64,000 bases of DNA from Zhengitettix transpicula. Lineage: Eukaryota; Arthropoda; Insecta; Orthoptera; Tetrigidae. The first letter of the stretch is position 1. Each line of letters starts with the position of its first letter. Shown here piece by piece: positions 50,135 through 61,271 of this stretch. Made by a program: the position numbers and the translations under genes. Under the pieces are notes generated by a model. That model was not told the origin of the DNA. It was given only the letters and a program-made list of their open reading frames with translations, and searched no databases. Location: the NCBI GenBank assembly GCA_037074705.1, contig CM073592.1, forward strand, positions 23,098,629 to 23,162,628, in the 5' to 3' direction.

Positions 50135-50820
50135 GTACCTAAAGATGTCCCAATGTGGGATCCAAAAGGTACCCTCCTTTTATGGGTACTTCTATGAAAT
50201 GTAAATCTTTAAATTCGAATTATTATTACTTTTATGGCTGACTTATTTATTTTACTTGACGCCTGAAAAATATAAATTGTAGAATAAATTCGTGTTACGA
50301 GAAAAGATTCAGATAAATAGAAGAATCGAAATATTCAAAACATAATTTTACAACAAAATTTAATAGTACTTATACATAAAAATTACTTAAAACGTTTTCT
50401 GTCGAAATTTTATATAAGCCATGTAGGAAAATTACCTGCTTTTACCGAGCCCTCCCTTTATCAAAATACGGAAATTTAGGATAAAAATTAAAAATTTTAA
50501 ACGTAGCTTGAAAAACTTTTGATTCCGTAACGTGAAAGAAAAAAAAATAGTATGAAATAAAATTTATGAAAAAAAAACCTGACATTGATAATAATATAAG
50601 AATATAAATATATGAGTCATAAAAATATATTTATTGACAAAAAACATATAAACGACGTCACCTCTTCACAAGTTTTTACGAACATTTACAAAATATTTTA
50701 ATTAATTTAATTTCACTTACAATGTTGTATATACAAAATTTTGTTCGTAAATACTTTGTAAAAAATTATATTAGACACTGTAGATTGAACCTGAGGAGTT
50801 CCTAAGAGGAAAAAACGTCC
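50135..50820 (+). repeat. Two degenerate hairpin motifs
   Basis: The first, at about 50138-50172: CTAAAGA-T-GTCCC AATGT GGGA, then a damaged second core. The second, at about 50797-50818: CTGAGGA-GTTCC TAAGA GGAA AAAACG. Both keep stem and loop size. The DNA between them is AT-rich with nothing recognised. Confidence 0.45.
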
Positions 50821-52900
50821 TTTATTTATTTTTTGATAAACAAAATGTTGTGACTCGTTTATTTATATTAAATAAAATTTCTTGTGATCTAAAAATCTAT
50901 TATACAGACCTTCCAGGATTATATGAACAGAATGTGTACATGTTACAGTTACGAGGAAGTTTAAAGGCTCGACTAAAATTAGATGTATTTGTGACAGTTT
51001 ATTTAATTTATAAATAAAGAAATAAAGCCTCGTCAAAATTCCTTAAGCTCTGCAGGAAAAAAAATAATACATTCAATTTGTTGGAGTTGAGCCTGATCAC
51101 TCGGTCAGCTGGAAGGAGATGCTACTGTTTCCCATCGCTCGTAATTTATTTATCTGTCTCGACCTTGTCTGTGTCCTAGTAAATATTGGACCTCCTTTCG
51201 ACTGGATTGTTAGTCGGTAGGGTAATAATTTTCTCCCTTTTTCCGGCCGCCCTCCCTGCAGTTCTAGTTTTTATCCTAATTGGTATTTGATGTCGCCATA
51301 CTGACAGACGTACGACTAGATTTACGATTTCAATTGCGTGAATTAGGACCATAAAATACGCCCTTCTCTCCGTTCCCACTTCCCCATTCGTCCGTTCGTC
51401 TATTGACCGGTTCGCCATAAACTACAAGGCGCCTTCGTAGCCATAAAAGGTAATAGATAAGTGGTTGGAACTGCCTACAGGATAAAGAGGACGGTGAGGG
51501 AGAAAGAAAATGGTTTCGTTTCCGCCTCCTTTCCGATTTTAATTATGCTAAATAATGCCTGTCAAGTGGCCAGAGTTTATGGTCAATATTGACTCCAGCC
51601 TAATTTTCAGATCACTCAATTATGCATGGTAAATAACGGTTGACCTGGTGAGGAATTCATCAGAATTCACGTATTGTTTCTTAGAAACAATTATTCTTAA
51701 TTATTTTTTAAAAATAATTAATTCGTATAGGCAATTAATCCAATATTTGATACTTCACGTATTATTGGAATTATAATTGTGAATACACTCCTAGAATTTT
51801 CTCTCATACGCATGAAACAGAAAAATTAATTTTATTTTATTCCTGGAGGGCCGTTAATTTGGTTTTCTAAATATTTAAGAGCCACAGTATAATGAAATCG
51901 TCTAGAGACAAAATCATCAAACGTATATTTTATTCTCTGAGTGTATTAAAACCACCAATAATTCACTAACAATGTTAATATACTATGTATATCTGTCACA
52001 ACACATAATTTACTATATTTACGCTCCTTGTTCTCTATTTTTTTTCCTTCACTGAAAATAGAATTTATAACCGAGACCTCATGTATATAAAATTTGTTTT
52101 TTCCTGTGTTTCTGGCTATTTACTAAGTGCTGATAGCTCTTGAAGAATTTCGAGCGTTGTTATTGTTTATAACGTCACTGAATTTATTTACGTAGTTACT
52201 TTTTGCAGTCTGCAGAGCAGCGTCGCCGCTCGACGTGAGGAACATTCCATTTCAACGGGTTTCCTAACTCACGGGTCTGTTTATTAGAATAACCTCGTTT
52301 CTCGTTGGTCAGTTTTACCTCACTTTAGACGAATTTATCACCGACGGTCTTTTCCCAGACGCCCAATGCCAGACGTTCTGTCCACTATAAGACGTGTGGG
52401 AAAGAGTCTCAGTGTTAAGATACATTCCACATTCATTCGTGAGTACAAACAGGCATTTAGTGTCATTTGGCTTAAAATAATATAATCCAAAAGAATTAGT
52501 CACGGGTTGAAGTAACCTACATATTCCAATTTACTTACAAAATTTAAAATAAACGCCCTTAATTTTCTGGATGTCTCAGTTTAAATGAAAGATAATAAAA
52601 TGCTAAACTAATTAATTCATGAAACCCACGTATTCTGGAATAGTCCTTAATTTTCCCTCCAACCATCCTGTACCAACAATTTAGTTCACAAAAAAAATTT
52701 TCTTCCCCTCCCAATTTTCCATAATAGTACCTTAAAAATAGTTTCAGACAGTTGAATGCCAAATTTTTATCCGGTATAGTTTTTCAAGTAATATATAAAC
52801 GCAATACTGCAAAAATCAAACTTCCCCAAGAGGCCTATTGTTTTTTTTTAAAATAAAAATCTTCCATTCATGAAAAATATATTTTTTTAAATTAAATGAA
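50821..52900. other. Non-coding DNA, nothing recognised
   Basis: No gene or classified repeat. Open frames at 51176-51418, 52315-52503 and 52559-52762 (all -) show no known domain. Confidence 0.4.
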
Positions 52901-53083
52901 TTGCTTAAATCGTACAACATTGATGTCAGATATATAATTTATTTATCGTTACTTACTGAAAACCGCAAAGATTATATCAATAATTTAGATAAGAATTATG
53001 TAATATATAAAATTTCCTGTAAAGACTGCAATGTTTGTTTCATCGGACAAACAGAAAGGACATTAAAAACAATAATAAGATAA
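52901..53083 (+). pseudogene. GIY-YIG endonuclease remnant of a Penelope-like retroelement
   Basis: The reading DKNYVIYKISCKDC, then NVCFIGQTERTLKT, matches the start of the GIY-YIG nuclease domain carried at the C-terminus of Penelope-like elements (pattern G-[VI]-Y-x-[IV]-x-C-x-x-C, then Y-[IV]-G-[QE]-T-x-R-x-L). Here GIY is VIY and YIG is FIG, and the frame stops soon after, so the catalytic Arg/Glu region is missing. The fragment is a relic. No reverse transcriptase part is visible upstream. It directly abuts a hairpin motif pair at 53.08-53.47 kb, linking that motif to this element class. Confidence 0.7.
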
Positions 53084-53086
53084 AAT

Positions 53087-53475
53087 AGTCAAATACGGAC
53101 AAAAAAAGTTATATAAATACCACAAAAAGTTCCTGAGTTCCTTTCTTCAGGTGCTAAGAAAGCTAAAAACACAAGAGCCTAGAGAGAGGCAACTGCACAG
53201 TTCAGTTGACAATCTAAAATTTTATTTCACTTTCACATTCATTTAAAACAACCTTGTGACAAATAATCAGTTTAACCAGAGTTTTGGTTAGATAAACGTA
53301 ACAGTATTAGATTCTGAAATCAAAAATTATGCGTGATTAATTTAAATCCTATTGTTCTTCCATTAATGTTAAACCCGTTATAAATAATTGCAGCTGTCAA
53401 ATAATCTCATGTCCTTGTTTTAGTTTATTTGTAGAACACACCTGATGATGTTCACAAATTGTGGAAGAAACGTAA
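53087..53475. repeat. Head-to-head hairpin motifs at the Penelope-like remnant
   Basis: The - strand copy (about 53087-53157) reads CACCTGAAGAAAGGAACTC, AGGAAC, then TTTTTGTGGTATTTATATAA and TTGTCCGTATTTGAC. The + strand copy reads CTGATGA-T-GTTCAC AAATT GTGGAA GAAACGTAATG (53441-53470). They are separated by about 290 bp of AT-rich DNA. The tail GTGGTATTTATAT matches that after the 58.99-kb motif. Confidence 0.65.
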
Positions 53476-53738
53476 TGTAATAGAAACTTTTATTAAAATA
53501 AAATAACGTGCAAGTATTTTGGTTATTAATTAATTCATAACTGAATTATTGGTTTATATACAGTTTTTAATATAAATTTCGTTTAGATCACTTGATACGT
53601 GAAAATTATTTGGAAGAATTAACAAATTACTTGACGTCGTCAAGGTGAGTGAACCAGAGATAATAATTATCCAACTGAAAGTCAGTTGACAGACAAAAAC
53701 AAATCTATTAAATGAAATGCAGAGTCGAGAGTCGCTGG

Positions 53739-54296
53739 GAACGAATCTGCGAGAGGATTCTCTCGCAGGTAACCTGCGAGGGATGTTCTCTCGCAGGCAG
53801 AACCTTTTAGGAGAGATACGAAGGGGCTACCTTTGGGTATGCCTTTTCCTCTCCGGTTTTGAACTAAGGTTCCCACAAGCCGAGGCACCTCGGCCTGTTT
53901 TGAGAGGTGTATGTTCCGGGGTCGCAGACCTTGGGCATACGGTAAGAGTTGTCCGATATTCCCATTGGAATAGTCAGTCAGCTGCCTCCTAAACTGATCG
54001 AGGGACGGAGAAGGGAATGCTGCGTCCTCACAGCAAACTCCTCTCCCGCTATCGGAAGGGCGTGGGAAAAGTACCCAATGCCCGACCTACCCGATGCAGG
54101 TTTTTCTAAGGTTTTCCCTGCATTACTTTTAGGCGAATGCCGGGTAGGATCCTTAAAATATAGCCCGGGGGCCCTAGTAACCCTTGGCTACCTTCCTGTA
54201 CCCTTCCGCATCCCCCCTTTCAAATCCCTTCCTATGCTATAAAAGGGGAGTTGCCCAATGTGGATCACCCTCATGTAGCCTGTTGCCCTAAAAAAA
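53739..54296 (+). mobile_element. Longest A-tailed retroposon copy, 12-bp target duplication
   Basis: Bounded by GAGAGTCGCTGG at 53727-53738 and 54297-54308, a perfect twelve-base direct repeat. This fixes the element as about 558 bp. It starts with two stem-loops: CTGCGAGAG/CTCTCGCAG (53747-53768) and CCTGCGAG/CTCTCGCAGG (53773-53797). Then comes a block shared with 56913-57090 (GGAGAGATACGAAGGGGCTA, CCGAGGCACCTCGG palindrome), then the common 3' body and an A tail. I see no A/B boxes and no coding domain, so it may be a SINE or a deleted LINE. Confidence 0.88.
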
Positions 54297-54705
54297 GAGA
54301 GTCGCTGGTGATCTAACTGAAAAGTTCTCTGTAAATCTCAGCTCTGACATTTTCCTCCATTGTTAGATAAAGTCGCCGACTCACTGTTCGTGACTTTTAA
54401 ACTGTCGATTTTTGTAACCTATTCCGCAGGAAAAGATAAGTTCTTTTTGCAAAATTTTAATCTAACTTTATTTTGATATGTTGTGGAGTAAAGTTTATCG
54501 CGTCATTCACGTGCTTGATGAACAACATATAGCGGGTGGCTTTCTGCTGATAAGATGTATAAACGTTACGACTTGGTAACGCGTGCGTGATGAAGTACGA
54601 TTTTCCTCTGACCTTGACCAGCGCTTACACGCACAATCTTTCTAGCTAACGTTAGAGACTGCGCACTGCTTTGTCGCAAAGGAAAGTTTCCGACTGTTAC
54701 TTACA

Positions 54706-55283
54706 ATGAATCAATGGCTGATGGTATCATCGCCGAGGTCATACTCTCCAGGCGCTGCCACCCTCAAACGCTCCATTCACGAAGATCTGGAACGCACTTT
54801 TCCAGATATCAGCGGTTACGTCATCATTGGAAAACATGGACATGAGTCCCAACCACTTCTTGAATCACTACCAATATAACAAGTAAGTTGATCAAAACGT
54901 GGTCATACGCTTTACAGAACCAATTCCCGTGTCTAGTTTTTAATGAGGTCAGATCATGTTTGCTTGAGAGGTCGAGGTTGACGGTGTTCCATGAAGCGCC
55001 GAGGCTGCAAATGTCGCGAAAACAGGTTTCTTTACGTCAGCAAGATCCGTAGTACTCTCACAGTCGTGACTCATAGCTTGTTATTGTGTTGTTAATTTTC
55101 TGTTTGCAAGATGAGGACTGGGGTAAGGTGACAAAGCGCGACGAACGGGCAATTGAGAATAAGTGATGAAATATCTGTTGAAGATGAAAAAATTGATATA
55201 GTGCAACGCCGCAAACTCGTCCCCTGGGCGTATTCCTCTTCTCGTCAGATGTAGTTTGTCTGCTCGCCGCATTTGGCGCCTAA
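54706..55283 (+). pseudogene. Decayed duplicate of Ly6 exons 2 and 3
   Basis: The exon-2-like part (about 54748-54882) matches the second half of exon 2 (CAT/ATTCACG, TTTCCAGATATCAGCGG, ACAAGTAAGTTGATCAA) but lacks about 75 bp encoding the first four cysteines, and stops in frame at 54877-54879. The intron-like part is only about 225 bp, yet its 3' half aligns with the last 140 bp of the real intron. The exon-3-like part starts near 55110, has a stop at 55164-55166, a deletion of the middle and a shifted frame, and ends with GTGCAACGCCGC and CTCGCCGCATTTGGCGCCTAACACTAA. The kept intron shows a DNA duplication, not a retrocopy. The acceptor AG has an inserted A (TTTGCAAG). Confidence 0.88.
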
Positions 55284-56912
55284 CACTAACCAGATATAGA
55301 TTTAACCACTTCAAATTATTATGTATAGTTAACGTTATGTAAAATTAATCAGTAATGTCTTTTAGGGACAAGAATAAATAAATGACATAATTCAAAGAGA
55401 ACATTAAAACCTTAAAATAATTTTTATTCAACCAATGTTGAAACTAAATCTTCCATTACACACACATTATAAATTTTCTCTCACATGCATAATTGATGAT
55501 AATTCTCTTCGTAGTCTTTCCATATTTCCAATATGCGAAGAAACTTGAATCACCCCCAAATGTCTTCTGTTAGACTGAAGATCAATTTCCGGGATATCTT
55601 CGTTAATTTACTGAAAACGTCATTTAATATTTTGAATTTATTGAAGTTGTTTTCCGTTGCATTTGTCTGAATTGCACACAAATTTGGAGAACACCGCCCC
55701 GGACACTGCACATCCAGAAAAGTTTAACTCGTCGTTTGCGGCACAGTACCGAGATACTGTTCTAACTCCGAGCGAATCTGAAAGAAAAAAATGGAGATAA
55801 TAATAGTAACTGAATAGAAATTAAGGGATGAATGTAAATATGTAAACTAAGAAAACTGTAGTATTTATGGGGAAATATTCTTCATCATACGAAGGTTTAA
55901 AGATGATTAGTTTGCCACGCGAAATTACTCAAAAAATTGTATCTTTTATTATTTGCAATAAACGAGACAGGATGTAAAGCTAGTTGTAAATATCTTCGTG
56001 TCTATCTGACTAAGCACTTTAATAGAAACTGCACGGCGCTGTACTTTATCAAAACTATTTCCATAGAAATGTTCGAAAGGGAAAAATTAATAATTCTAGT
56101 TGTTTTGACATATCCAAATTGAAACTGGAGTAACAGACAAAAATATACAAAAAATATAAATACGATCAATTATGAGTTGAATGGACAGGATAAGAATATT
56201 TTCACATTAAATTAATTTGTCAATAGGTTACCACTATTGTGGAAAGAAACGTATATCAACCTGATGTGAGGTTGCACACTTCTAATAATAAAATATATTG
56301 AATAATAGCATTCGGCCTCGTAACTCCATTTGAAAATTTCAACTAAGAATGTGAAGTCTATTAAATATTTTTTTCATGTAGTATACGTGGCCCAGTTATA
56401 ATTTCCGAACTTGGCGAAGAGAAGGATATAACTATTAATGATACTGTCGTAGTGGAACTTAGATAAAATGCGTGTTAAATTACAGAAATAAATGTACCTA
56501 TTTAATTAAAAAAAATTATAATAAAATTTGAAATTTACCTAGAAAATTAATAATAATACATTGTTCTTTATTTTTACAAAGCTATAGTCACTAATTTGTA
56601 ATGAAAAATAATGAATATAATTCAGGGTTTTTAATCGCGGTTTTAGAGCAACTTAAAAAATTAATTGAATTCCTGTTAATAATAAATTTAATATATGTAT
56701 AATTGTGCTTACATAGCCTACAAGGTTCTAGTGAAATAAGTCACAGTTATTGACGATATTAGGAAAAGAGGTTGAGGCTTCCTCCGCTTCCGATGTTCGT
56801 CCAGTCAAAAAATCACGTTGTCTTGGTTGCAGCTACGGGATATTAACTGTTTCTCTCGGCTTTGCGATGTGTTACAATTCTTACAACTCAAGGTGTCCCA
56901 GATGAAGAAAAA
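55284..56912. other. Non-coding DNA, nothing recognised
   Basis: AT-rich sequence following the Ly6 pseudogene. A worn hairpin motif (TTGTGGAAAGAAACGTATATC) lies at about 56236-56260. No gene is supported. Confidence 0.4.
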
Positions 56913-57377
56913 GGAAGGAGAGATACGAAGGGGCTACCTTTGTGGATGTCTTTTTCTGTCCGTTTTTGAACTAAGGTTCCCACATTCCGAGGCACCTCGG
57001 CCTGTTCTGAGAGGTGTATGTTCCGGGGTCTCATACGGTAAGAGTTGTCCGATATTCCCATTGGAATAGTCGGCCAGCTGCCTCCTAAACTGGTCGAGGC
57101 ACGGAGAAGGTAATGCTGCGTCCCCACAGCAAACTCCTCTCCCGCTATCGGAAGAGCGTGGGACAAGTACCCAATGCTCGACCTACCTGCTGCGGGTTTT
57201 TCTAGGGGTTTCCCTGCATTTCTTTAGGCGAATGCCGGGTAGGATCCTTAAAATATAGCCCGCGGGCCCTAGTAACTCTTGGCTACCTTCCTCTACCCTT
57301 CCACATCCCCCCTTTCAAATCCCTTCCTATGCTATTAAAGGGGAGTTGCCTCATGTAGCCTGTTGCCGTAAAAAGAA
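56913..57377 (+). mobile_element. A-tailed retroposon copy with 11-bp target duplication
   Basis: Flanked by ATGAAGAAAAA at 56902-56912 and 57378-57388. It starts in the GGAGAGATACGAAGGGG block about 70 bp inside the 53.7-kb copy, so it is 5' truncated. It retains the CCGAGGCACCTCGG palindrome and the full 3' body, with a small deletion near the end (GATCACCC block absent) and a short A tail. Confidence 0.88.
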
Positions 57378-57388
57378 ATGAAGAAAAA

Positions 57389-58805
57389 TCCTTTTTCTTT
57401 CGGCTATTTATATCTCGTTCTTCCCTATTGGAAACAACGTCACCGCTTTATCCTCGTGGACTGGACGGTAAAGTTGTTAGTGACCTACTACGGGTTGGCA
57501 TAGCCTTTGTTATTAAAGTAAACTATTAATTTGAAATATTTGGAGGATTCTCGACAGTACGCACTTAGCATATGATGATTTTAAGGTCAATTTCGAAGCT
57601 TATCGGCAAAATTATAAAAGAGGGAAGTGGGATCAAAACACAAATGTACATTATAAATAAATTGAGCTATTGAGTGACACGAGCGTAATTCCGATCAGAA
57701 ACTGTATTTTTTATATTTATTACTTATTATAAGTATTTGTCTTTGCACTTACCGGTCAGTAAATACAACAGATGGCGGCAAACCAACCAACACGCTGCTC
57801 ATGTAGGTTGCCTAGCAGCTAGGCCACGATAACAGCAGACACAGGGAATCATTTTATTAGCAGTTTTATTTCTGCAGGAGTGTTGTGACTCGAATTCCGT
57901 TTCCGGTTCCATTATTTTCCCCCTTAAAGAGATTAGAATTTGGGTTTTTACAGATCGAAACGTTTTAATTTTTTCGCCCTTCATTCGTCCTATCATAAGT
58001 TTCCCTATTATAGCTATGACGATTTTACCGATTCTCTCAAAACCGCTGACACACAATCATACAGAATAAGCGTAATCATACAGAGTAAGCGAGAGGTGTA
58101 TAACAAATATGAGGTCATTAAAAAATATAACATCGTACAAAATTCTGATAGCAAAATGACCACAGCGCGTTAGACAAACATTCAGCATATATTTATGTGA
58201 TTAAATAATTAAGTTATTGTGAACTGGAAAAAATTATTTATATGTCGGTAAAATTTTCTGCGACGTAAAACTGCAATCTTTCTAAATAAATTGCTGAATT
58301 ATAAATTATAATTTTTAAATTCCTCTCCAACGATTCTCGTATTTGACTCTGAAGGTTAGATTCTAAGTAGATTTCCTTCACCTGTGCGAGAAAAGTGTAA
58401 CTAATTAGAAGGAAATAGGCTTTAGAAACGAGAAACAACTTTTAAACTTTGTCTGGAGACATCACAATGGATTAATTTTGAGGTAATTTAGAAGTTGAAA
58501 AAGGTAAAAAAGTTGACTTTTTGAGGTAAAGGCATTCAATATAAAAACTTAGGTTATGATCGACTAAACAAGCCAAATTTGTCATAAATATGATTTAATA
58601 AAATAAAAAAAATATAACATATTAATACAATATAAATGGGCAGGACGTATCGTCTTCAAGACTATATATAAAAATTTTACAAGCATAAATATAATTTTAT
58701 TTCTTTAATTATCAATACTTTTTAAAAATGGAGAAAATTTACGAAGCGCACACATTCAGAAATTTTCTCCACGACATGTTTAATATAGTAATTAGATAAA
58801 TAAAT
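57389..58805. other. Non-coding DNA, nothing recognised
   Basis: No gene supported. Open frames on both strands at 57799-58173 overlap and show no domain. A possible worn motif (CTTGAAGACGATACGTCC on the - strand) lies at about 58635-58655. Confidence 0.4.
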
Positions 58806-59030
58806 GGTGAAACGCCAGACAAAAACCAGTTCCTAAATAAATACCTCAAAATGTTTCTGCAATCATTGTTGCTTTCGTGATGTGATTAAATAAACCCGTA
58901 AGACCTGGTTCGTGCAGATGTGTCGTTCTTACGGCTCTTGCGTTTCTTAAAACACCTGACGATAGCATCAAGGATTGCAGAAACGTAGTGTGGTATTTAA
59001 TTTAGCACTTGTTTTTATCCGATAATACGT
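58806..59030. repeat. Fold-back pair of hairpin motifs with matching tails
   Basis: The right arm reads CTGACGA-T-AGCATC AAGGA TTGCA GAAACGTAGTG, then TGGTATTTAATTTAGCACTT and GTTTTTATCCG. The left arm on the - strand reads CACGAAAGCAACAATGATTGC, AGAAACATTTTG, then AGGTATTTATTTAGGAACTGG and TTTTTGTCTGG. Homology thus continues about 45 bp beyond the motif on both arms, which makes this the best example of a true inverted-repeat element. Confidence 0.72.
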
Positions 59031-59103
59031 TATTTATTTACGGTTATTTCAACACGGACGTTTTACATTTTGAAATACGTCTTAATATTTCAATAAAAAT
59101 ATT

Positions 59104-59450
59104 TTAACTCTTTATTACATGATTTTTTTAAAATTTTATTTAACCAATTTTTAACTAAATTAGTTGGGTAATTATGATTTTAGTCAATTACAATACCCTG
59201 ATAATGACGCTTAAATTTTCCTTCTTGAAAAGAAAATAGAAAATAAATATTCTGGTGGGTAGAAAAATCTGGGCTGAGGGGGTTGACTCGCAGAAAGCTG
59301 TCCACGGATGCCAAAAATTTCACATTTCCTTAAGTGCACGTTGTTTTATATCTGCGTCACAAATTATGTCTCTTAGATACCTACAGATGTCTCTGGGATG
59401 ATGCTAAAACTCTTGTTGAATACATGCTACATTATGCACTAAAGGGTTAA
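59104..59450 (-). mobile_element. TTAA-flanked MITE, copy 2
   Basis: The right boundary GCACTAAAGGG-TTAA and left boundary TTAA-CTCTTTATTACATG correspond to the termini of 12254-12718 in reverse. Internal blocks match in order: TTCACATTTCCTTAAGTGCA, GGGGTTG...C, AATATTC, and CAGGGTATTGTAATT. It is about 120 bp shorter through internal deletion. The shared TTAA at both ends in two independent copies supports a piggyBac-type mechanism. Confidence 0.72.
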
Positions 59451-59511
59451 ATATTTATTTATATTTCAGTAAATAAATTATATTGCGGCTTGTAAATTTT
59501 TATATTTGAGA

Positions 59512-59552
59512 CTGCAGAGTTTCCAAAAAGGAACGATACATCGTGCCAATTT
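59512..59552 (+). repeat. Hairpin motif, degenerate copy
   Basis: CTGCAGA-GTTTCC AAAA AGGAAC-GATACATCG. The stem is intact, and both cores differ from consensus by one base. Confidence 0.5.
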
Positions 59553-60667
59553 TTATGTTATTAATATGTTCTTACTTCTTATTTTATTAAAATATATTTC
59601 TGAGCAATTTGGATTTATTATTTAATTAAAATTGAATGATGTCAGATAGATATAACTATTAGTTTAAATGGCGACACGCAATTGGGTGGCATCGTAACAT
59701 GACTCAGAATAAAGCTAACGGAAGGACTACCTAAAAACGCCCATACTTTTTGAAATTACAGCGGTGATGAGAAATTGCCTTTAGTTTTGTTTTGCTACCG
59801 TAAAGAAAATAAGTCCATTCAGAATCAGACCCTCACGCTCCGTGCCTATTCACCATGACGTGAGGCGTTATATGTTTGTTTGTTTTTTCCTTCGTAAAAA
59901 TACAGATACGACTCTGTAAAGTATTCAGGGAATATTCGCCTCCCTTCCCTCGTTTTCGGTTTTGTAGCTGTGCTTCAGATTTACAATCTGCTTATTATAC
60001 GCATTCGCTTTGGAAGACTGCCCAGACACAGCAGTGGCTTCAACCCTTCACATTTATCTGCAGCAGCAGCCTTCGGGTCTCGCTGGCCAAGCCAACAGAT
60101 GACCCGTATTAGGAGAAAGGGGGGGTTGTTGGCTTGAGTGATGGTCGGCGTTATCTCGCGGAGAAAGGAGAGGATTTGTCTCTACCCCTCTTCGCCTACA
60201 CCCCACGTGTTATTTACCAGCTTGTCATTATGATTGATGTAAAAACTTGAATACATTATTCAGCGATCTGATGTAAGTGTGGCCCAGTTTTTCCTCCCCG
60301 AAGGACAGGGCGTAAACAAGTTTATAAAATGGACGGATGGTCTGCGGCCCCATCCACACACACACAACAAATGAAGAGATTAATATGGTGTACAAAAAAC
60401 TACCCCTCTGATTAATCTCTCTCGTCAGTCTGCATAATTAAATTTTTAGCCGTTCAAGAAGTACACGTCATTCTTTGTATAATATGGTAAACAAAGAGCT
60501 CTAAATTGCGACAAGAGTTTGAGCTGAATCCGGGAAACATCCTGTGGTTGTGGAACAATGGAAAATCGTATTACTAAACTTTGTTTCACACTTCCAGGTA
60601 CTGCGTTTCTCCACTAGCTCGTATATCCTGCATGACCACTTCGCTCTTCTTAGAAATAATTCATGTA
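59553..60667. other. Non-coding DNA, nothing recognised
   Basis: Slightly GC-richer at 59930-60200, but no splice-bounded coding segment could be supported on either strand. I looked here for the missing exon of the - strand Ly6 gene and did not find it. Confidence 0.35.
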
Positions 60668-60668
60668 C

Positions 60669-60992
60669 TATTTTTTTTAGGGTGCGAGGCTACATGAGGG
60701 TAATCTACTTGGTGGCAACTCCCCTTTAATTGCTTAGGAAGGGATTTAAAATGCGGAATAGGGAGGGTATATCAATGCAGCGAAGGGGCTACATTTTAAG
60801 TATCCTACTCGGCATTCGTCTAAAAGGGATGCAGGACAAATCCTATAAATCCTTTTCATCAGGTAGGTTGGGTTCATGATACTAGTCCCACGGTCTTCCG
60901 ATGACTGGAATGTGGTTTGCGGTACGGACACGGCATTACCTTCTCCGAGCCTCGACCAGGTCGGGTGGCAGCTGGCCGACTGTTCCAATATC
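60669..60992 (-). mobile_element. A-tailed retroposon family, divergent copy
   Basis: A T run, then AGGGTGCGAGGCTACATGAGGG, CCCCTTTAATTGC, GGATGCAGGAC, CTTCCGATGACTGG, GCCTCGACCAGGTCGGG and CAGCTGGCCGACTGTTCCAA follow family order. Many substitutions and a shortened middle mark it as older than the 47.5 and 53.7 kb copies. No target duplication is recognisable. Confidence 0.78.
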
Positions 60993-61271
60993 AGTGACCC
61001 TGAAAAAACACTGGCCAAGGTGCCTCGACTTTAGCCATAAGCCAGATAGAGAATAAGATTGTCCCCTCCGTCTAGTCAAGAAGGTTTCGCCTTATTATTT
61101 AGATTATTTGGGTATTCAATTGTCTTGGAGTAGATAGATGAGGAAGAAAAAGTGAAAAACGGCAAAGAGAAGTAAAAAATAAAAGCAAAGAAAACAAGAA
61201 AAACTGAAAGAAATAGGCAGGTTAAAGAGATCGTCTAAAAGAACAGAAGAAAAATGTAGCTAGGTATACTC

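Noticed and set aside
5469..53475. Calling the hairpin motifs active hammerhead ribozymes
   Set aside because: The two cores match, but the constant extra base before stem II and the lack of a visible stem III and cleavage site do not fit the standard fold. I report them as hammerhead-like repeats only.
53717..54242. Coding potential in the A-tailed retroposon
   Set aside because: The open frames in separate copies are short, differ between copies and show no reverse transcriptase, nuclease or gag-like motif.
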